A stretch of DNA of 64,000 nt from Pannonibacter carbonis. GTDB lineage: Bacteria; Pseudomonadota; Alphaproteobacteria; Rhizobiales; Stappiaceae. This document shows positions 1 to 9,949 of the stretch, in pieces (position 1 is the stretch's first letter; each line of letters starts with the position of its first letter). Under the pieces are notes generated by a model. The model was not told where the DNA came from and made no database searches. It saw only the letters and a list, made by a program, of their open reading frames with translations. Made by a program: the position numbers and the translations under genes. The stretch is taken from contig NZ_PUDR01000017.1 of NCBI RefSeq assembly GCF_003012935.1, forward strand, positions 1 to 64,000, written 5' to 3'.

Positions 1-68
1 CAGACCCGGATGTTTGCGAGCACATTGGCAAAGAGCGTGAGCACGACGCCCGCTCCATTGTCAGATAA

Positions 69-671
69 TTCGAGCAGAAAATGCCGATGTTTGCGAGCAG
101 AGGCGCTTATGTTGGCAAGCCGCTACAGTTAGATCCATTTCACGGTCGCCACCCCGAATTTTCGGCGATCGAGGTCGCCGGCATGTCGTTTCATCGGTCG
201 AAGGGCCTGGAGGCCGACTACACGATCCTGCTCGATGTCAGCGAGGGCGACTATGGCGTCCCCAGCCGGATCGAAGATGACGAGCTGCTAAATCTCGTTA
301 TCCCGCGTCCGGAGAGGTTTGCCTATGCGGAGGAGCGCCGACTTTTCTATGTCGCAATGACCCGCGCCAGCAGAGGGACGTTTATCCTCTGTAATAGACG
401 CAAGCCTTCACGCTACATTCGCGAGCTTTGCGAGATCGCCGGCAACGAAGTCCGGTTTGAAACCATCGATGGGAGGGAACTCGATCAATGCCCCAGTTGC
501 TTGGTGGGGGAGCTGGTTGAGCGCAAAGGGCGGAACGACACCAGCTTTTTCGGCTGCAATCAATTTCCTGAGTGCCGCCACACCCAGCAGTCAGCTCCAG
601 CGGTGCTTCATCGTGAGCGAACGGGCGAGGGCGTTGTCGTTGAAACCGTAAAACGGGTAAAAGCCGTATAA
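69..671 (+). pseudogene. UvrD/HelD-type helicase C-terminal remnant with topoisomerase-type zinc finger
   Basis: The frame encodes only the end of a superfamily 1 DNA helicase. It has motif V-like FHRSKGLEAD (about residue 36 counted from the ATG at 81) and motif VI-like EERRLFYVAMTRA, followed by a four-cysteine topoisomerase-type zinc finger (CPSC, then FFGCNQFPEC). Walker A/B and all N-terminal helicase motifs are absent. An in-frame TAA at 66-68 closes the frame, and no upstream frame in the first 80 bases restores it. The 14-base sequence gatgtttgcgagca occurs at about 9-22 and again at about 86-99, which suggests a local rearrangement at the break. In full-length relatives this part follows a UvrD-like core; here it looks like decayed cargo of the element. 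Confidence 0.6.
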
Positions 672-805
672 TGCTACTTGTTTGATCGTATCCGTCGCCC
701 CGACATTTCCGGCTGTTCTTAGAATATCTCCGATGGAGCGTCCGCCAAGCTGATTACGATACGCATCGTTTTGTTCTCACTTCCGCCTTATGGGGCACCC
801 GAGGC

Positions 806-2047
806 TCATGCTGCCGCTTTCAGTCGCTTTTTTGCGAGCATGGCGCGGACGAACTTGTCCCATTTCGCCATGCCGGCACGCTTTTCCACCATGTAGTGCC
901 AGCGGTCGTAGTGCTTGGAACTGACGTCCTGCAACGCATGGTTCTGGAGGCGGTCGCGGATCTCCTTCGAGATCCCCGCCTTGCCGGTAAGCGTCTTGAA
1001 GGTCCGGCGCAGGTCGCGGTTCGTCACATAGGGGATCACGCCGCGGTCCCTCTGGCGCCACATGAACGAGTAAAGCGTGCCGTGGCTGACAGGCTTGGAC
1101 GGGTCCGTGGCAGACGGGAAGAACCAGCCGTATTCGTTGACGTTGATGGACGCGAGTAGCTCTGCGGCCAGTTCCGGCACCGGAACAGCATGGGGCTGGT
1201 CGTTCTTGGTCTTCGACCAGTCGATGATCTTTTCCTTGGCGTCCCACTGGTCGATGTGAAGGCTGGCGATCTCCTGGACGCGCTGGCCGGTCAGCATGAT
1301 GATCCTGACGGCACGGGTATAGGGCGGATGAACCGGCGTGTCGGGACATTCCAGCCAACGATAAAGCTGTACGAATTCGTCCTCGTCGAGCCAGCGGGTG
1401 CCTTTGACCTTCGGTTCGGTCGGAATACCTGTCGCTGGATTGAAGGGGATGCGAAAGCGGCGAGCCGATTGTTGCCGATAGTCGTTGTCGGACTTCATGC
1501 CCCAGCCAAAAGCCGCGTGCATGTAGGAACGCACATGGTCTGCCATCGACTTGGCGCCGCGCTCATAGATCGGGCGGATCAGTTCGACGATTTCCTCGGC
1601 CTCGATCTCGCGGGCTAGGCGGTTCCGCCCAAGAGTGTCGGCGATCTTGTTAAGGCCCTTCTCCGTCTCCTTCCAGGAGGGCTTGCTGGCGGCCTTTAGT
1701 GAAGCGACGTACCCCTCGAAGAGGTCCGCTACAGTGCCGGGGCGGGTGTCGCTTGCGATCTTGATGCTGCGACCTTTCTGGATCACGTCGGCATAGTCGC
1801 GCTTGAAAACCTCGCGGGCCTGGGCGAGCGACATCGAGGGGTAAGCGCCGATCTTCTTCTTGGTACGTTTGCCGTCACGCCATTGTTGCGCCATCCAGTC
1901 GGCCGTGACGCGCTTCGGCATGGGCTTGAGAACGAGGACGAGTCGGCCGGTGCCTCGCCCGTCGCCATCGGCGAGGTTCTCTTGCTTGCGGCTGATCTCA
2001 ACGCGCTTCAGCGCGTGTCGGATCGCGGTGTCGGTCAGGGCTGGCAT
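806..2047 (-). CDS. Tyrosine-type site-specific integrase (P4-like)
   Basis: A 413-residue tyrosine recombinase that should integrate and excise the element. The N-terminal part resembles the arm-binding DUF4102 domain (KRTKKKIGAYPSMSLAQAR about residues 60-80), then a SAM-like core-binding domain (about 105-200) and the catalytic domain. Visible catalytic residues are the first Arg in LTGQRVQEIA (about 255), the His-x-x-Arg-type box as RDLRRTF (about 345), HALQDVSSKHYDR with the His and the nucleophile Tyr (about 375-386). Length is normal for the family. The ATG at 2047 has a strong AAGGAGG five bases upstream. It reads away from the attachment site within yqgE. The intact catalytic set suggests it is functional. 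Confidence 0.9.
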   Translation of the reverse strand: MPALTDTAIRHALKRVEISRKQENLADGDGRGTGRLVLVLKPMPKRVTADWMAQQWRDGKRTKKKIGAYPSMSLAQAREVFKRDYADVIQKGRSIKIASDTRPGTVADLFEGYVASLKAASKPSWKETEKGLNKIADTLGRNRLAREIEAEEIVELIRPIYERGAKSMADHVRSYMHAAFGWGMKSDNDYRQQSARRFRIPFNPATGIPTEPKVKGTRWLDEDEFVQLYRWLECPDTPVHPPYTRAVRIIMLTGQRVQEIASLHIDQWDAKEKIIDWSKTKNDQPHAVPVPELAAELLASINVNEYGWFFPSATDPSKPVSHGTLYSFMWRQRDRGVIPYVTNRDLRRTFKTLTGKAGISKEIRDRLQNHALQDVSSKHYDRWHYMVEKRAGMAKWDKFVRAMLAKKRLKAAA

Positions 2048-2163
2048 GCGTTCCTCCTTGCCTGAAACTGGGATCGGTCGAGGAGAAACGGGGATCGTTT
2101 ACTGGGAGCGGAAAGCCGTTTTCTATCCCTTCAACCACCCCCAATTTGCCAAAACCGTCCCCA

Positions 2164-2394
2164 CTACGCAATGCTAAAAATTGAGGGATTTTCTAGTGTT
2201 TCAATGTGTTTGAGCGTGATCCTGCGGGATCTAAATGAATGAGTGGGGTGATTGAGCACAAGCCCCATCGCCCCTTCGGACGAATGCGCGCAGACGTAAA
2301 TCACCGAATGGGCAAAACGACCATCGGCCATGTTGGGCATGGCGATGAGGAACTTGCCGTCCAGCCACTCCTCTTGCAGCCTTTGAGCCATCAT
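2164..2394 (-). pseudogene. yqgE: YqgE/AlgH family protein, N-terminal fragment interrupted by the element
   Basis: Residues 1-50 match the start of YqgE (DUF179): [12 protein letters not shown], then [13 protein letters not shown] and EGAMGLVLN. After residue about 52 the family sequence stops and the frame runs on through 25 unrelated residues to a stop. A complete YqgE is about 185-200 residues, so roughly three quarters are missing from this side; the rest may lie beyond the left end of the element. YqgE has no settled biochemical function. In related genomes it commonly neighbours the DsbD-type and peroxiredoxin genes found here to the right, which supports a native gene broken by insertion. 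Confidence 0.8.
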
Positions 2395-2554
2395 CTCCTC
2401 ATGGGGCCGTTACACGGAATCAGAGCTTAGACGCAGAAATTCACTTTGTTAACGGATTGTTCGCAGGTGCGGCAGGCTTTGTGCGTGGCTCACGTGTTTA
2501 TGACCCGTTCGTGACGACCGGAAACACGACTTGCCGGCAAAAATCAGCTATTGC

Positions 2555-3472
2555 ATGGATATGCAGACGTTGCGCCGCTTCCGCCTCCCCCTGTTTCCGC
2601 CCCTGCCGGCGCTGGCCCTTGCGCTGGCGCAACTGGTCCTGTTCGCGCCCACTGCAATCAGCGGTACATCCGACTGGGCACGGTTTGAGGGCGGCGCGGT
2701 CCGTCTGATATCGAGCGGTCCCCTCGCGGACGGCCGCTATGACGCGGGCATCGAATTCGTGCTTGATCCGGGCTGGCACACCTATTGGGAAAACGCCGGG
2801 GAAGCCGGCATCCCGCCGCAGGTCGACTGGGCCGCTTCCGGGAACCTTGCGGATGCCCGGCTGCAGTTCCCCTATCCGGAACGGTATGACGACGGCTTCA
2901 GCGTTTCCAATGTCTACAAGGACGGCATCGTCCTGCCGCTGGCGCTGCGTCCGGACCGGCCAGAACACCCTGTGCAACTCGAGATCGATCTGGCCTTTGG
3001 CAACTGCAAGGACGTCTGTGTACCGGCTTCCGCACGCCTGTCGATGACGCTGGATCCCTCGGAAGCCGAGGACCGGACCAGTCACCGGGCCATCGCCCGG
3101 GCGAGGGCCGACGTTCCAATGCCGGCGCAGGCCACGGATCCGGTCGTCTCGCGCCTGTTCCTGCGCAAGGATGGCAAGAAGGAAAAGCTGGACCTCAGCC
3201 TTACCGTCCCGGCAGGAACGAACATGGACGACATCGAGATCTTTGCTTCAGTCCCGCAGGACCTGTCCGTCGGCGTACCCCGCCGGACAAAGCCGGAATG
3301 GAAGCAGGCGACCGGCGACTGGGTGCTGTCCCTCGGGGGCCTGCCAGAAGACCTTGTCGTGCTGCCCTTGCGGCTTGTCCTTGTTGCCGGACGCCATGCC
3401 GTCGAGCAGAAATTCGAGATCAACCGCTCTTCTGGCGCAGTTACCGAGATCCATCCTGCCAGGGCGCGCTGA
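2555..3472 (+). CDS. DsbD N-terminal-type thiol-disulfide interchange domain protein, exported
   Basis: A 305-residue secreted protein. It has a signal peptide (RRFRLPLFPPL then a long Ala/Leu stretch, about residues 5-36) and a domain like the periplasmic alpha domain of DsbD, with the redox pair in FGNCKDVCVP (about 150). The membrane and thioredoxin domains of full DsbD are absent, as usual for the short alphaproteobacterial versions. The likely role is passing electrons to periplasmic thiol proteins; the partner is not evident. The frame could begin at a TTG (2531), but ATG at 2555 gives a clean signal peptide; ATG 2561 is also possible. It is transcribed divergently from the yqgE remnant, sharing its promoter region. 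Confidence 0.75.
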   Translation: MDMQTLRRFRLPLFPPLPALALALAQLVLFAPTAISGTSDWARFEGGAVRLISSGPLADGRYDAGIEFVLDPGWHTYWENAGEAGIPPQVDWAASGNLADARLQFPYPERYDDGFSVSNVYKDGIVLPLALRPDRPEHPVQLEIDLAFGNCKDVCVPASARLSMTLDPSEAEDRTSHRAIARARADVPMPAQATDPVVSRLFLRKDGKKEKLDLSLTVPAGTNMDDIEIFASVPQDLSVGVPRRTKPEWKQATGDWVLSLGGLPEDLVVLPLRLVLVAGRHAVEQKFEINRSSGAVTEIHPARAR

Positions 3473-3637
3473 CCCTGCTGGCGTACGGCGGCTGCGCGGC
3501 GGCTGTTCGGTTCTGGCATCCGTATAAAACCTGAAGCGAGGGCTCGACGCGGCGGCTCCGGCACTCTATCTCGAGAAGGGCGGCGGGCTGACGATGGTCC
3601 TGCGGCTGCACAGGTTTTCCGACGCGGAGATTTCACG

Positions 3638-4123
3638 ATGAGCATCACTATTGGCGACCGCCTGCCGGACGGCGTATTCAAGGTCATCGGCGCTGACGGC
3701 CCGGTTGAAATGAAGTCGGCCGAGCTGCTTGCCGGCAAGACCGTCGTGCTGTTCGGCGTTCCGGGCGCCTTCACCCCGACCTGCCACATGAACCACCTGC
3801 CGGGCTTCGTCGAGCATCACGACGCCTTCAAGGCCAAGGGTGTCGACACCATCGCCGTCCTGTCCGTGAATGACATGTTCGTCATGGATGCCTGGAAAAA
3901 GGCTACCGGAGCTGGCGACAAGATCGTGTTCCTGGCCGATGGCAGCGCCGACTTCGTCAAGGCGCTCGGGCTGGAACTGGATGCATCGGGCTTCGGCATG
4001 GGCATCCGCTCGAAGCGCTTTGCCCTCATCGCCAAGGATGGCGTCGTGACCCAGCTGAACGTCGAGGATGCTCCGGGTCAGGCCACCGTCTCCGGCGCTG
4101 CGGCCCTGCTCGAGACCCTCTGA
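3638..4123 (+). CDS. Peroxiredoxin, Prx5 type (1-Cys)
   Basis: A 161-residue cytoplasmic thiol peroxidase that should reduce hydrogen peroxide and alkyl hydroperoxides using glutathione or glutaredoxin. The peroxidatic site is PGAFTPTCHMNHLPG (Cys about residue 49), the Prx5/AhpE-like signature. It is the only cysteine in the protein, so there is no resolving cysteine. The whole domain (GDRLPDGVFKV to the GFGMGIRSKRFA segment) is present and the length is normal. It follows the DsbD-type gene on the same strand after 165 bases in which I see no gene, and ends just before a strong terminator. Confidence 0.9.
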   Translation: MSITIGDRLPDGVFKVIGADGPVEMKSAELLAGKTVVLFGVPGAFTPTCHMNHLPGFVEHHDAFKAKGVDTIAVLSVNDMFVMDAWKKATGAGDKIVFLADGSADFVKALGLELDASGFGMGIRSKRFALIAKDGVVTQLNVEDAPGQATVSGAAALLETL

Positions 4124-4155
4124 TTCGGTCTCAACTCCTTTTCGAATTCACGATC

Positions 4156-4183
4156 AGCCGGGGGCTCACGCCTCCGGCTTTTT
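4156..4183 (+). terminator. Rho-independent terminator after the peroxiredoxin gene
   Basis: A 9-bp stem (4156-4164 with 4171-4179, one G-T pair), a six-base loop and a T run to 4183 on the plus strand. The stop codon of the convergent SURF1 gene (4166-4168) lies in the loop region, so the two convergent transcripts overlap here. Confidence 0.8.
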
Positions 4184-4966
4184 GCTCGCTCTACTTCGCA
4201 AGACGGATACGGCATAGGCGAAGTAAACCCCGGCCAGCGTTGCGGCGAGGCCGAACCAGGTGAGAGCGTAGCCAAGGTGATCGTTCTTGAAGCGGACCAC
4301 CGTCTCCCCGGCTTGCGGCAGGCCCGACGGCGGCGTCAGTGTAGCGTCGGCATCGATCACATAAGGCGCGACGGGGGCTGAAACCTCAAGTCCCCTGGCC
4401 ATGGCTTGCGGATCGCGGGCGAACCAGATCCGCTTGGACTGGTCGGGCGCGGGCGTCAGCGCATTCGGTGTCTCGCCCTGGCGCAGAATGCCGGAAACCG
4501 TCACTTCTTCGACTGGCGGTTCACTGCCCGGCCGTTTCGCCGGATCGAGATACAGATCCGGCACGAAGCCGCGATTGACCATCACCACCCAGCCATCCGC
4601 CGTTTGCAGCGGGGCATGGACAAAGTACCCGGGGCCGCCATAGGGGCCTTTCGGGCTGGTGAGAGCGTTGTAGTAATAGACCTCTCCGGGCAGGAACCTT
4701 CCCCGGATCTCCACCTTGCGGTAGTCCGCCCCCGGCGCCGTGGTCGCAGCCCAGTCTGCAGGCGCAGGGGCCGGTGCGGCGGGCAGCGTCAGGCTCTGTT
4801 CGACCTGGCGGATCAGATCTTCCTTCCAGGCGAGCCGGTCAACCTGCCAGAAGCCCAGCCGCAACAGGATGGCCAGGCCCACGACTGCAAAGATCCCGGG
4901 TACAAGCAAGCGCCTCCAGACCGGGAGGCGGCTTTCGCCTTGGCTCACATCCAGCGGATCAGTCAT
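4166..4966 (-). CDS. SURF1 family cytochrome c oxidase assembly protein
   Basis: A 266-residue inner-membrane protein with the SURF1 arrangement: an N-terminal helix (about residues 16-36, ending LGFWQVDRLAWK), a large periplasmic domain with GRFLPGEVYYYN and VMVNRGFVP, and a C-terminal helix in LGYALTWFGLAATLAGVYFAY. In alphaproteobacteria SURF1 helps insert heme a into oxidase subunit I. The start at 4966 overlaps the stop of the DUF983 gene by 8 bases; a longer frame to 5014 would lie inside that gene and is less likely. It is the last gene of the minus-strand oxidase operon. Confidence 0.92.
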   Translation of the reverse strand: MTDPLDVSQGESRLPVWRRLLVPGIFAVVGLAILLRLGFWQVDRLAWKEDLIRQVEQSLTLPAAPAPAPADWAATTAPGADYRKVEIRGRFLPGEVYYYNALTSPKGPYGGPGYFVHAPLQTADGWVVMVNRGFVPDLYLDPAKRPGSEPPVEEVTVSGILRQGETPNALTPAPDQSKRIWFARDPQAMARGLEVSAPVAPYVIDADATLTPPSGLPQAGETVVRFKNDHLGYALTWFGLAATLAGVYFAYAVSVLRSRASKKPEA

Positions 4967-5345
4967 CGCTCTCAAGCCGTCCTTCTGCTGCACGGTTACG
5001 ATACTGCAGGGCAATCATCAGGCCCTTCAGGGGGCGCAGGATTGACAAGGCGAGGATCACCGTCAGCGGCAGCCAGATAACCAGATGCAACCAGATCGGC
5101 GGCGTAAAGGCCAGTTCGACCCACAGCACGAGGCCGACGATGACGAAGCCGACCAGCATGATGACAAACACCGCCGGACCGTCGCCGCTGTCGGCAAACT
5201 CGAAATCAAGGCCGCAATTGCTGCAGGCCGGGCGTGTCGCCAGGAAGCCTTTGAACAGCCTCCCCTGGCCACAGCGTGGACAGCAACCGGCAAGACCAGT
5301 GCGGAACGGATCCTGCGTCGGGTAATGGGCTTGATCCTGCATCAT
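4959..5345 (-). CDS. DUF983 small membrane protein with zinc ribbon
   Basis: A 128-residue protein with an N-terminal zinc-ribbon-like motif (CCPRCGQGRLFKGFL then CSNCGLDFEF) followed by two membrane helices (about 55-80 and 87-107). This is the DUF983 family, whose gene often sits between ctaE and SURF1 in alphaproteobacterial oxidase operons; a role in oxidase assembly is inferred from context only. The start at 5345 is chosen because GGAGG lies just upstream; the frame is open further upstream but shows no conserved sequence. It is translationally coupled to the SURF1 gene by an 8-base overlap. Confidence 0.88.
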   Translation of the reverse strand: MMQDQAHYPTQDPFRTGLAGCCPRCGQGRLFKGFLATRPACSNCGLDFEFADSGDGPAVFVIMLVGFVIVGLVLWVELAFTPPIWLHLVIWLPLTVILALSILRPLKGLMIALQYRNRAAEGRLESDD

Positions 5346-5434
5346 GTCCTCCTGCGGCGGCCTGGCTGCCAAAGCAAAGCCCGGTCCAGATGTCCGGACC
5401 GGGCTTGGCAGTGTAACAGGCGGCGTTGCCTCAC

Positions 5435-6307
5435 TCAGTGAGGCACAACGCCCCAGCTGCCCCAGATATAGATGGTGGCAAACAGGAACAGCCAAACCAC
5501 GTCGACGAAGTGCCAGTACCAGGCTGCGGCTTCGAAACCGAAGTGCTTCTCCGGGCTCATCTGCCCGGCCATGGCGCGGATCAGACAAACCAGCAGGAAC
5601 ACGGTGCCGACGAACACATGGAAGCCGTGGAAGCCTGTCGCCATGTAGAATGTCGCGCCGTAGATGTTGCCGGAGAAATCGAAGGCGGCATGACCGTATT
5701 CATAGATCTGGCAGATCGTGAAAATCACGCCGAGGCCGACAGTCAGGATCAGGCCCCACTTCAGGCCCTCGCGGTCATTGTGCAGCAGGGCATGATGGGC
5801 CCAGGTCACGGTCGTGCCGGAGGTCAGAAGGATCAGGGTGTTGAGCAGCGGCAGGTGCCAGGGGTCAAACACTTCGATGCCATGCGGAGGCCAAACGCCG
5901 CCGGTCGCTTCAACCCGCTGGTACTGGATGGCTTCGCCGACGAACAGCGAAGCGTCGAAGAATGCCCAGAACCAGGCAACGAAGAACATCACTTCCGAGG
6001 CGATGAACAGGATCATGCCGTAGCGCAGGTGCAGGCTGACCACGCGGGTGTGATGGCCCTGCTGCGATTCCTTGATGGTGTCGCGCCACCAACCGAACAT
6101 CACATAAAGCACAATCACAAGGCCCACGGCAAAGATGCCCCAGCCGGCCAGATTGGCGCCGAACAGCTCAAAATCCTTGCCTGCGGCATAGCGCATGAAG
6201 CCGATGCCACCAATCGCCATCAAGAAGGCACCGATCGATGCCAGGAAGGGCCACGGACTGGGATCAACCAGGTGGTAATCGTGGTTCTTGCTATGTGCCT
6301 CAGCCAT
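5435..6307 (-). CDS. ctaE: Cytochrome c oxidase subunit III
   Basis: A 290-residue integral membrane subunit with seven predicted helices. Typical subunit III stretches are [13 protein letters not shown] at the N-terminus, [49 protein letters not shown], and [16 protein letters not shown] near the end. It stabilises the subunit I/II core of the aa3 oxidase and influences proton uptake. The ATG at 6307 has GGGGAG about eight bases upstream; ATG 6340 or 6343 in the same frame is possible. It lies between ctaG and DUF983 in the oxidase operon. Confidence 0.96.
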   Translation of the reverse strand: MAEAHSKNHDYHLVDPSPWPFLASIGAFLMAIGGIGFMRYAAGKDFELFGANLAGWGIFAVGLVIVLYVMFGWWRDTIKESQQGHHTRVVSLHLRYGMILFIASEVMFFVAWFWAFFDASLFVGEAIQYQRVEATGGVWPPHGIEVFDPWHLPLLNTLILLTSGTTVTWAHHALLHNDREGLKWGLILTVGLGVIFTICQIYEYGHAAFDFSGNIYGATFYMATGFHGFHVFVGTVFLLVCLIRAMAGQMSPEKHFGFEAAAWYWHFVDVVWLFLFATIYIWGSWGVVPH

Positions 6308-6381
6308 GGGCGTGCTCCCCAAAGTTCCAATATCAGTCATCATATGCGGGCATCAAAGGCCGGCGGTCATCCGCCCTGCGC

Positions 6382-6996
6382 TCAGAGCCTGTTTGCCGTA
6401 GCGCTGTCTTCCGACTTTGCCGCGATCGGTTTGACCGGCTTGTCCACCGGGTAGAAAGTATAGGACAGGGTGATCTCCCGCACGTGCTTGAGTTCGGGAT
6501 CCTTGTCCATAGCCGGGTCCACGAAGAACACAACCGGCATGTTCACGCTTTCGCCGACGGCCAGGGGCTGTTCGGTGAAGCAGAAGCATTCGAGCTTGTT
6601 GAAATAAATGCCCGCCTCGAAGGGCGTCACGTTGAACACGGACGTACCGACCGAAGGCGCCGCGCCCTTGTTGGTCGCGACATAGGCGATCTGACCGGTT
6701 TCGCCCATATTCAGCGTGACCGAGCGATGCTCCGGCTTGAAGTCCCAGCCGAGGCCTGGGGTCACATTGCCATCAAAACGAACCGTAATCTTGCGGGCGA
6801 TGATCTCTTCGGAGGCCTGTTCGGCACGCTGGGTGGTGCCGCCAAACCCGGTGACCTGGCACAGGAGGTTGTACAAGGGCACGGCCGCATAGGACATACC
6901 AACCATGCCGAAGAAAACGCCGCCGCAGATCAGTGCGACGCGGCGATTGCTGCGCGACATGGCCTTGTCCGGGCTTTCCTTGCAGTCGTCGGTCAT
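6382..6996 (-). CDS. ctaG: Cytochrome c oxidase copper chaperone CtaG/Cox11
   Basis: A 204-residue protein with one N-terminal membrane helix (about 17-38, ending PLYNLLCQVTGFGGTT) and a periplasmic immunoglobulin-like domain. The copper-binding motif is KLECFCFTEQ (about 131-140). Cox11 delivers copper to the CuB site of subunit I. AGGAGA lies five bases before the ATG at 6996. The gene directly follows the small coxF-like gene and precedes ctaE, the usual order. Confidence 0.95.
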   Translation of the reverse strand: MTDDCKESPDKAMSRSNRRVALICGGVFFGMVGMSYAAVPLYNLLCQVTGFGGTTQRAEQASEEIIARKITVRFDGNVTPGLGWDFKPEHRSVTLNMGETGQIAYVATNKGAAPSVGTSVFNVTPFEAGIYFNKLECFCFTEQPLAVGESVNMPVVFFVDPAMDKDPELKHVREITLSYTFYPVDKPVKPIAAKSEDSATANRL

Positions 6997-7005
6997 GGAC
7001 GTCTC

Positions 7006-7164
7006 CTAGAGCGGACGATTGAGAACATTGGCACCAAGGCGGACGATGGTGACCCAGTAGATCAGGGCAACCATCCCTGCCAGGGTCAGCGCAATCGCAA
7101 TCGACCGCGCCTTGCGCAGGCGCCGCTGTTCCGGTGTCAGTCGGATGCCATCCTCACTCATCAT
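7006..7164 (-). CDS. Small single-helix membrane protein of the oxidase cluster (CoxF-like)
   Basis: Reading the minus strand gives a 52-residue protein: a short basic N-terminus (LTPEQRRLRKAR), one membrane helix (about residues 21-40, IAIALTLAGMVALIYWVTIV) and a short tail ending NRPL. Its position exactly between ctaB and ctaG, and its size and topology, match the short protein called CoxF in rhizobial cox clusters. The start ATG shares one base with the ctaB stop (TGATG), indicating translational coupling. The stop is about 10 bases before ctaG. Function is unknown; identification rests on position and topology. Confidence 0.75.
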   Translation of the reverse strand: MMSEDGIRLTPEQRRLRKARSIAIALTLAGMVALIYWVTIVRLGANVLNRPL

Positions 7165-8102
7165 CAGATCATCCGGGCTACGAGGCTTTCACCCAGAAGA
7201 AGGGCGAAAAGCAGGAACAGATACAGGATCGAGTAGCTGAACAGGCGTACGGAAGCCTTGCGGGCTGCCTCGCCATCTCGAACCCGGTAGACCTGCCAGG
7301 CGAGCCCGATGAAACCGGCGCCCAGCACAGCAGAGACCACGCCATAGGTCAGACCGGCAAAGCCGAGAAACCATGGGCTGACGGCGATGGGAACGAGGAC
7401 CAGCGAATAGGCAAGAATCTGGGTCCGGGTTGCGTCTTCACCGGCAACGATCGGCATCATTGGCACGCCGGCGGCGCGGTAATCGCTGCTCTTGAACAGG
7501 GCCAGGGCCCAGAAATGCGGCGGTGTCCACATGAAGATGATCAGGAACAGGATGAAGCTCTCGAGGCTCACCCCACCCGTGACTGCAGCCCAGCCGATCA
7601 TCGGCGGAAATGCCCCGGCCGCGCCGCCGATGACGATGTTCTGCGGTGTCGAGCGCTTCAGCCACATCGTGTAGACGACGGCATAGAAGAAGATCGTGAA
7701 GGCAAGGAAGGCGCCGGCGAACCAGTTGACCAGCAGCCCGAGCAGCACAACGGAGCCGACGGACAGGGTCATGCCGAAGGCGAGCGCTTCGCTCGGGGTG
7801 ATCTTGCCAGCCGGGATCGGCCGCTTGGCAGTACGTGACATCAAGCGGTCGATGTCGGCGTCATACCACATGTTGAGGGCGCCCGACGCGCCCGCGCCGA
7901 TGGCGATGCACAGAAGCGCCACGCCGGCCAGCACCGGATGGATGCTTCCAGGTGCCAGCATCATGCCGACAAAGGCGGTGAAGATGACAAGCGACATCAC
8001 TCGCGGCTTGAGGAGCGCGAAATAATCGCCAACCGACCCCATGCCACCATCCCAGGTGACGGGGTCGCTCATCATGGTGTCCGGGCGCTCGGCGAGCGAC
8101 AT
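7164..8102 (-). CDS. ctaB: Protoheme IX farnesyltransferase (heme O synthase)
   Basis: A 312-residue polytopic UbiA-superfamily prenyltransferase that attaches farnesyl to heme b, making heme O, the precursor of heme A for the oxidase encoded beside it. The allylic diphosphate-binding motif [19 protein letters not shown] is at about residues 78-96, and a conserved DATRTQ segment sits near 223. About nine hydrophobic helices are present and length is typical. It lies downstream of ctaD after a 142-base gap containing two hairpins, and is coupled to the coxF-like gene. Confidence 0.96.
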   Translation of the reverse strand: MSLAERPDTMMSDPVTWDGGMGSVGDYFALLKPRVMSLVIFTAFVGMMLAPGSIHPVLAGVALLCIAIGAGASGALNMWYDADIDRLMSRTAKRPIPAGKITPSEALAFGMTLSVGSVVLLGLLVNWFAGAFLAFTIFFYAVVYTMWLKRSTPQNIVIGGAAGAFPPMIGWAAVTGGVSLESFILFLIIFMWTPPHFWALALFKSSDYRAAGVPMMPIVAGEDATRTQILAYSLVLVPIAVSPWFLGFAGLTYGVVSAVLGAGFIGLAWQVYRVRDGEAARKASVRLFSYSILYLFLLFALLLGESLVARMI

Positions 8103-8154
8103 CAGGCCCTACCCTTCATGCTGTGTTCCCGGCTTTATCCGGGTCCCTGGGGCG

Positions 8155-8221
8155 GAGACACCCTGACCCTACCGGGTGGTGTCTCTCTTATTGTGAACCA
8201 CCGCGCTGTCAGCGCGGTGGT
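8155..8221 (-). other. Two stem-loops in the ctaD-ctaB gap
   Basis: Directly after the ctaD stop on the minus strand there is an 11-bp perfect stem with a 3-base loop (8197-8207 with 8211-8221), then a second stem of 8 bp (8155-8162 with 8178-8185). Neither is followed by a T run, so they are not classical terminators. They may act as RNA processing or 3'-end protection signals that set a different dose for the structural and the assembly genes; this role is inferred. Confidence 0.5.
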
Positions 8222-8244
8222 CAGGTCTCGTGAGGCTCCGCCGC

Positions 8245-9879
<1,635 letters not shown>

Positions 9880-9949
9880 TCACTGGCGCGCATCGCCCCC
9901 AATTCCCAGTCCTGCGGCCGGCGCACCGGCAACAGCAAGCATCACAAGC

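Larger units (their letters stand above)
1..2240. mobile_element. Right end of an integrated mobile element (integrase plus remnant cargo) inserted in yqgE
   Basis: A P4-type tyrosine integrase (806-2047, minus) lies about 120 bases from the point where the yqgE reading frame at 2394 loses its family sequence. An integrase next to the attachment site is the usual layout for integrative elements. Left of it sits a 5'-truncated helicase gene with no cellular neighbour. The element continues beyond the left edge of the window, so its size, cargo and other attachment site are unknown. The right boundary is placed near 2225-2245, where YqgE similarity ends. No IS transposase is visible. Confidence 0.65.
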
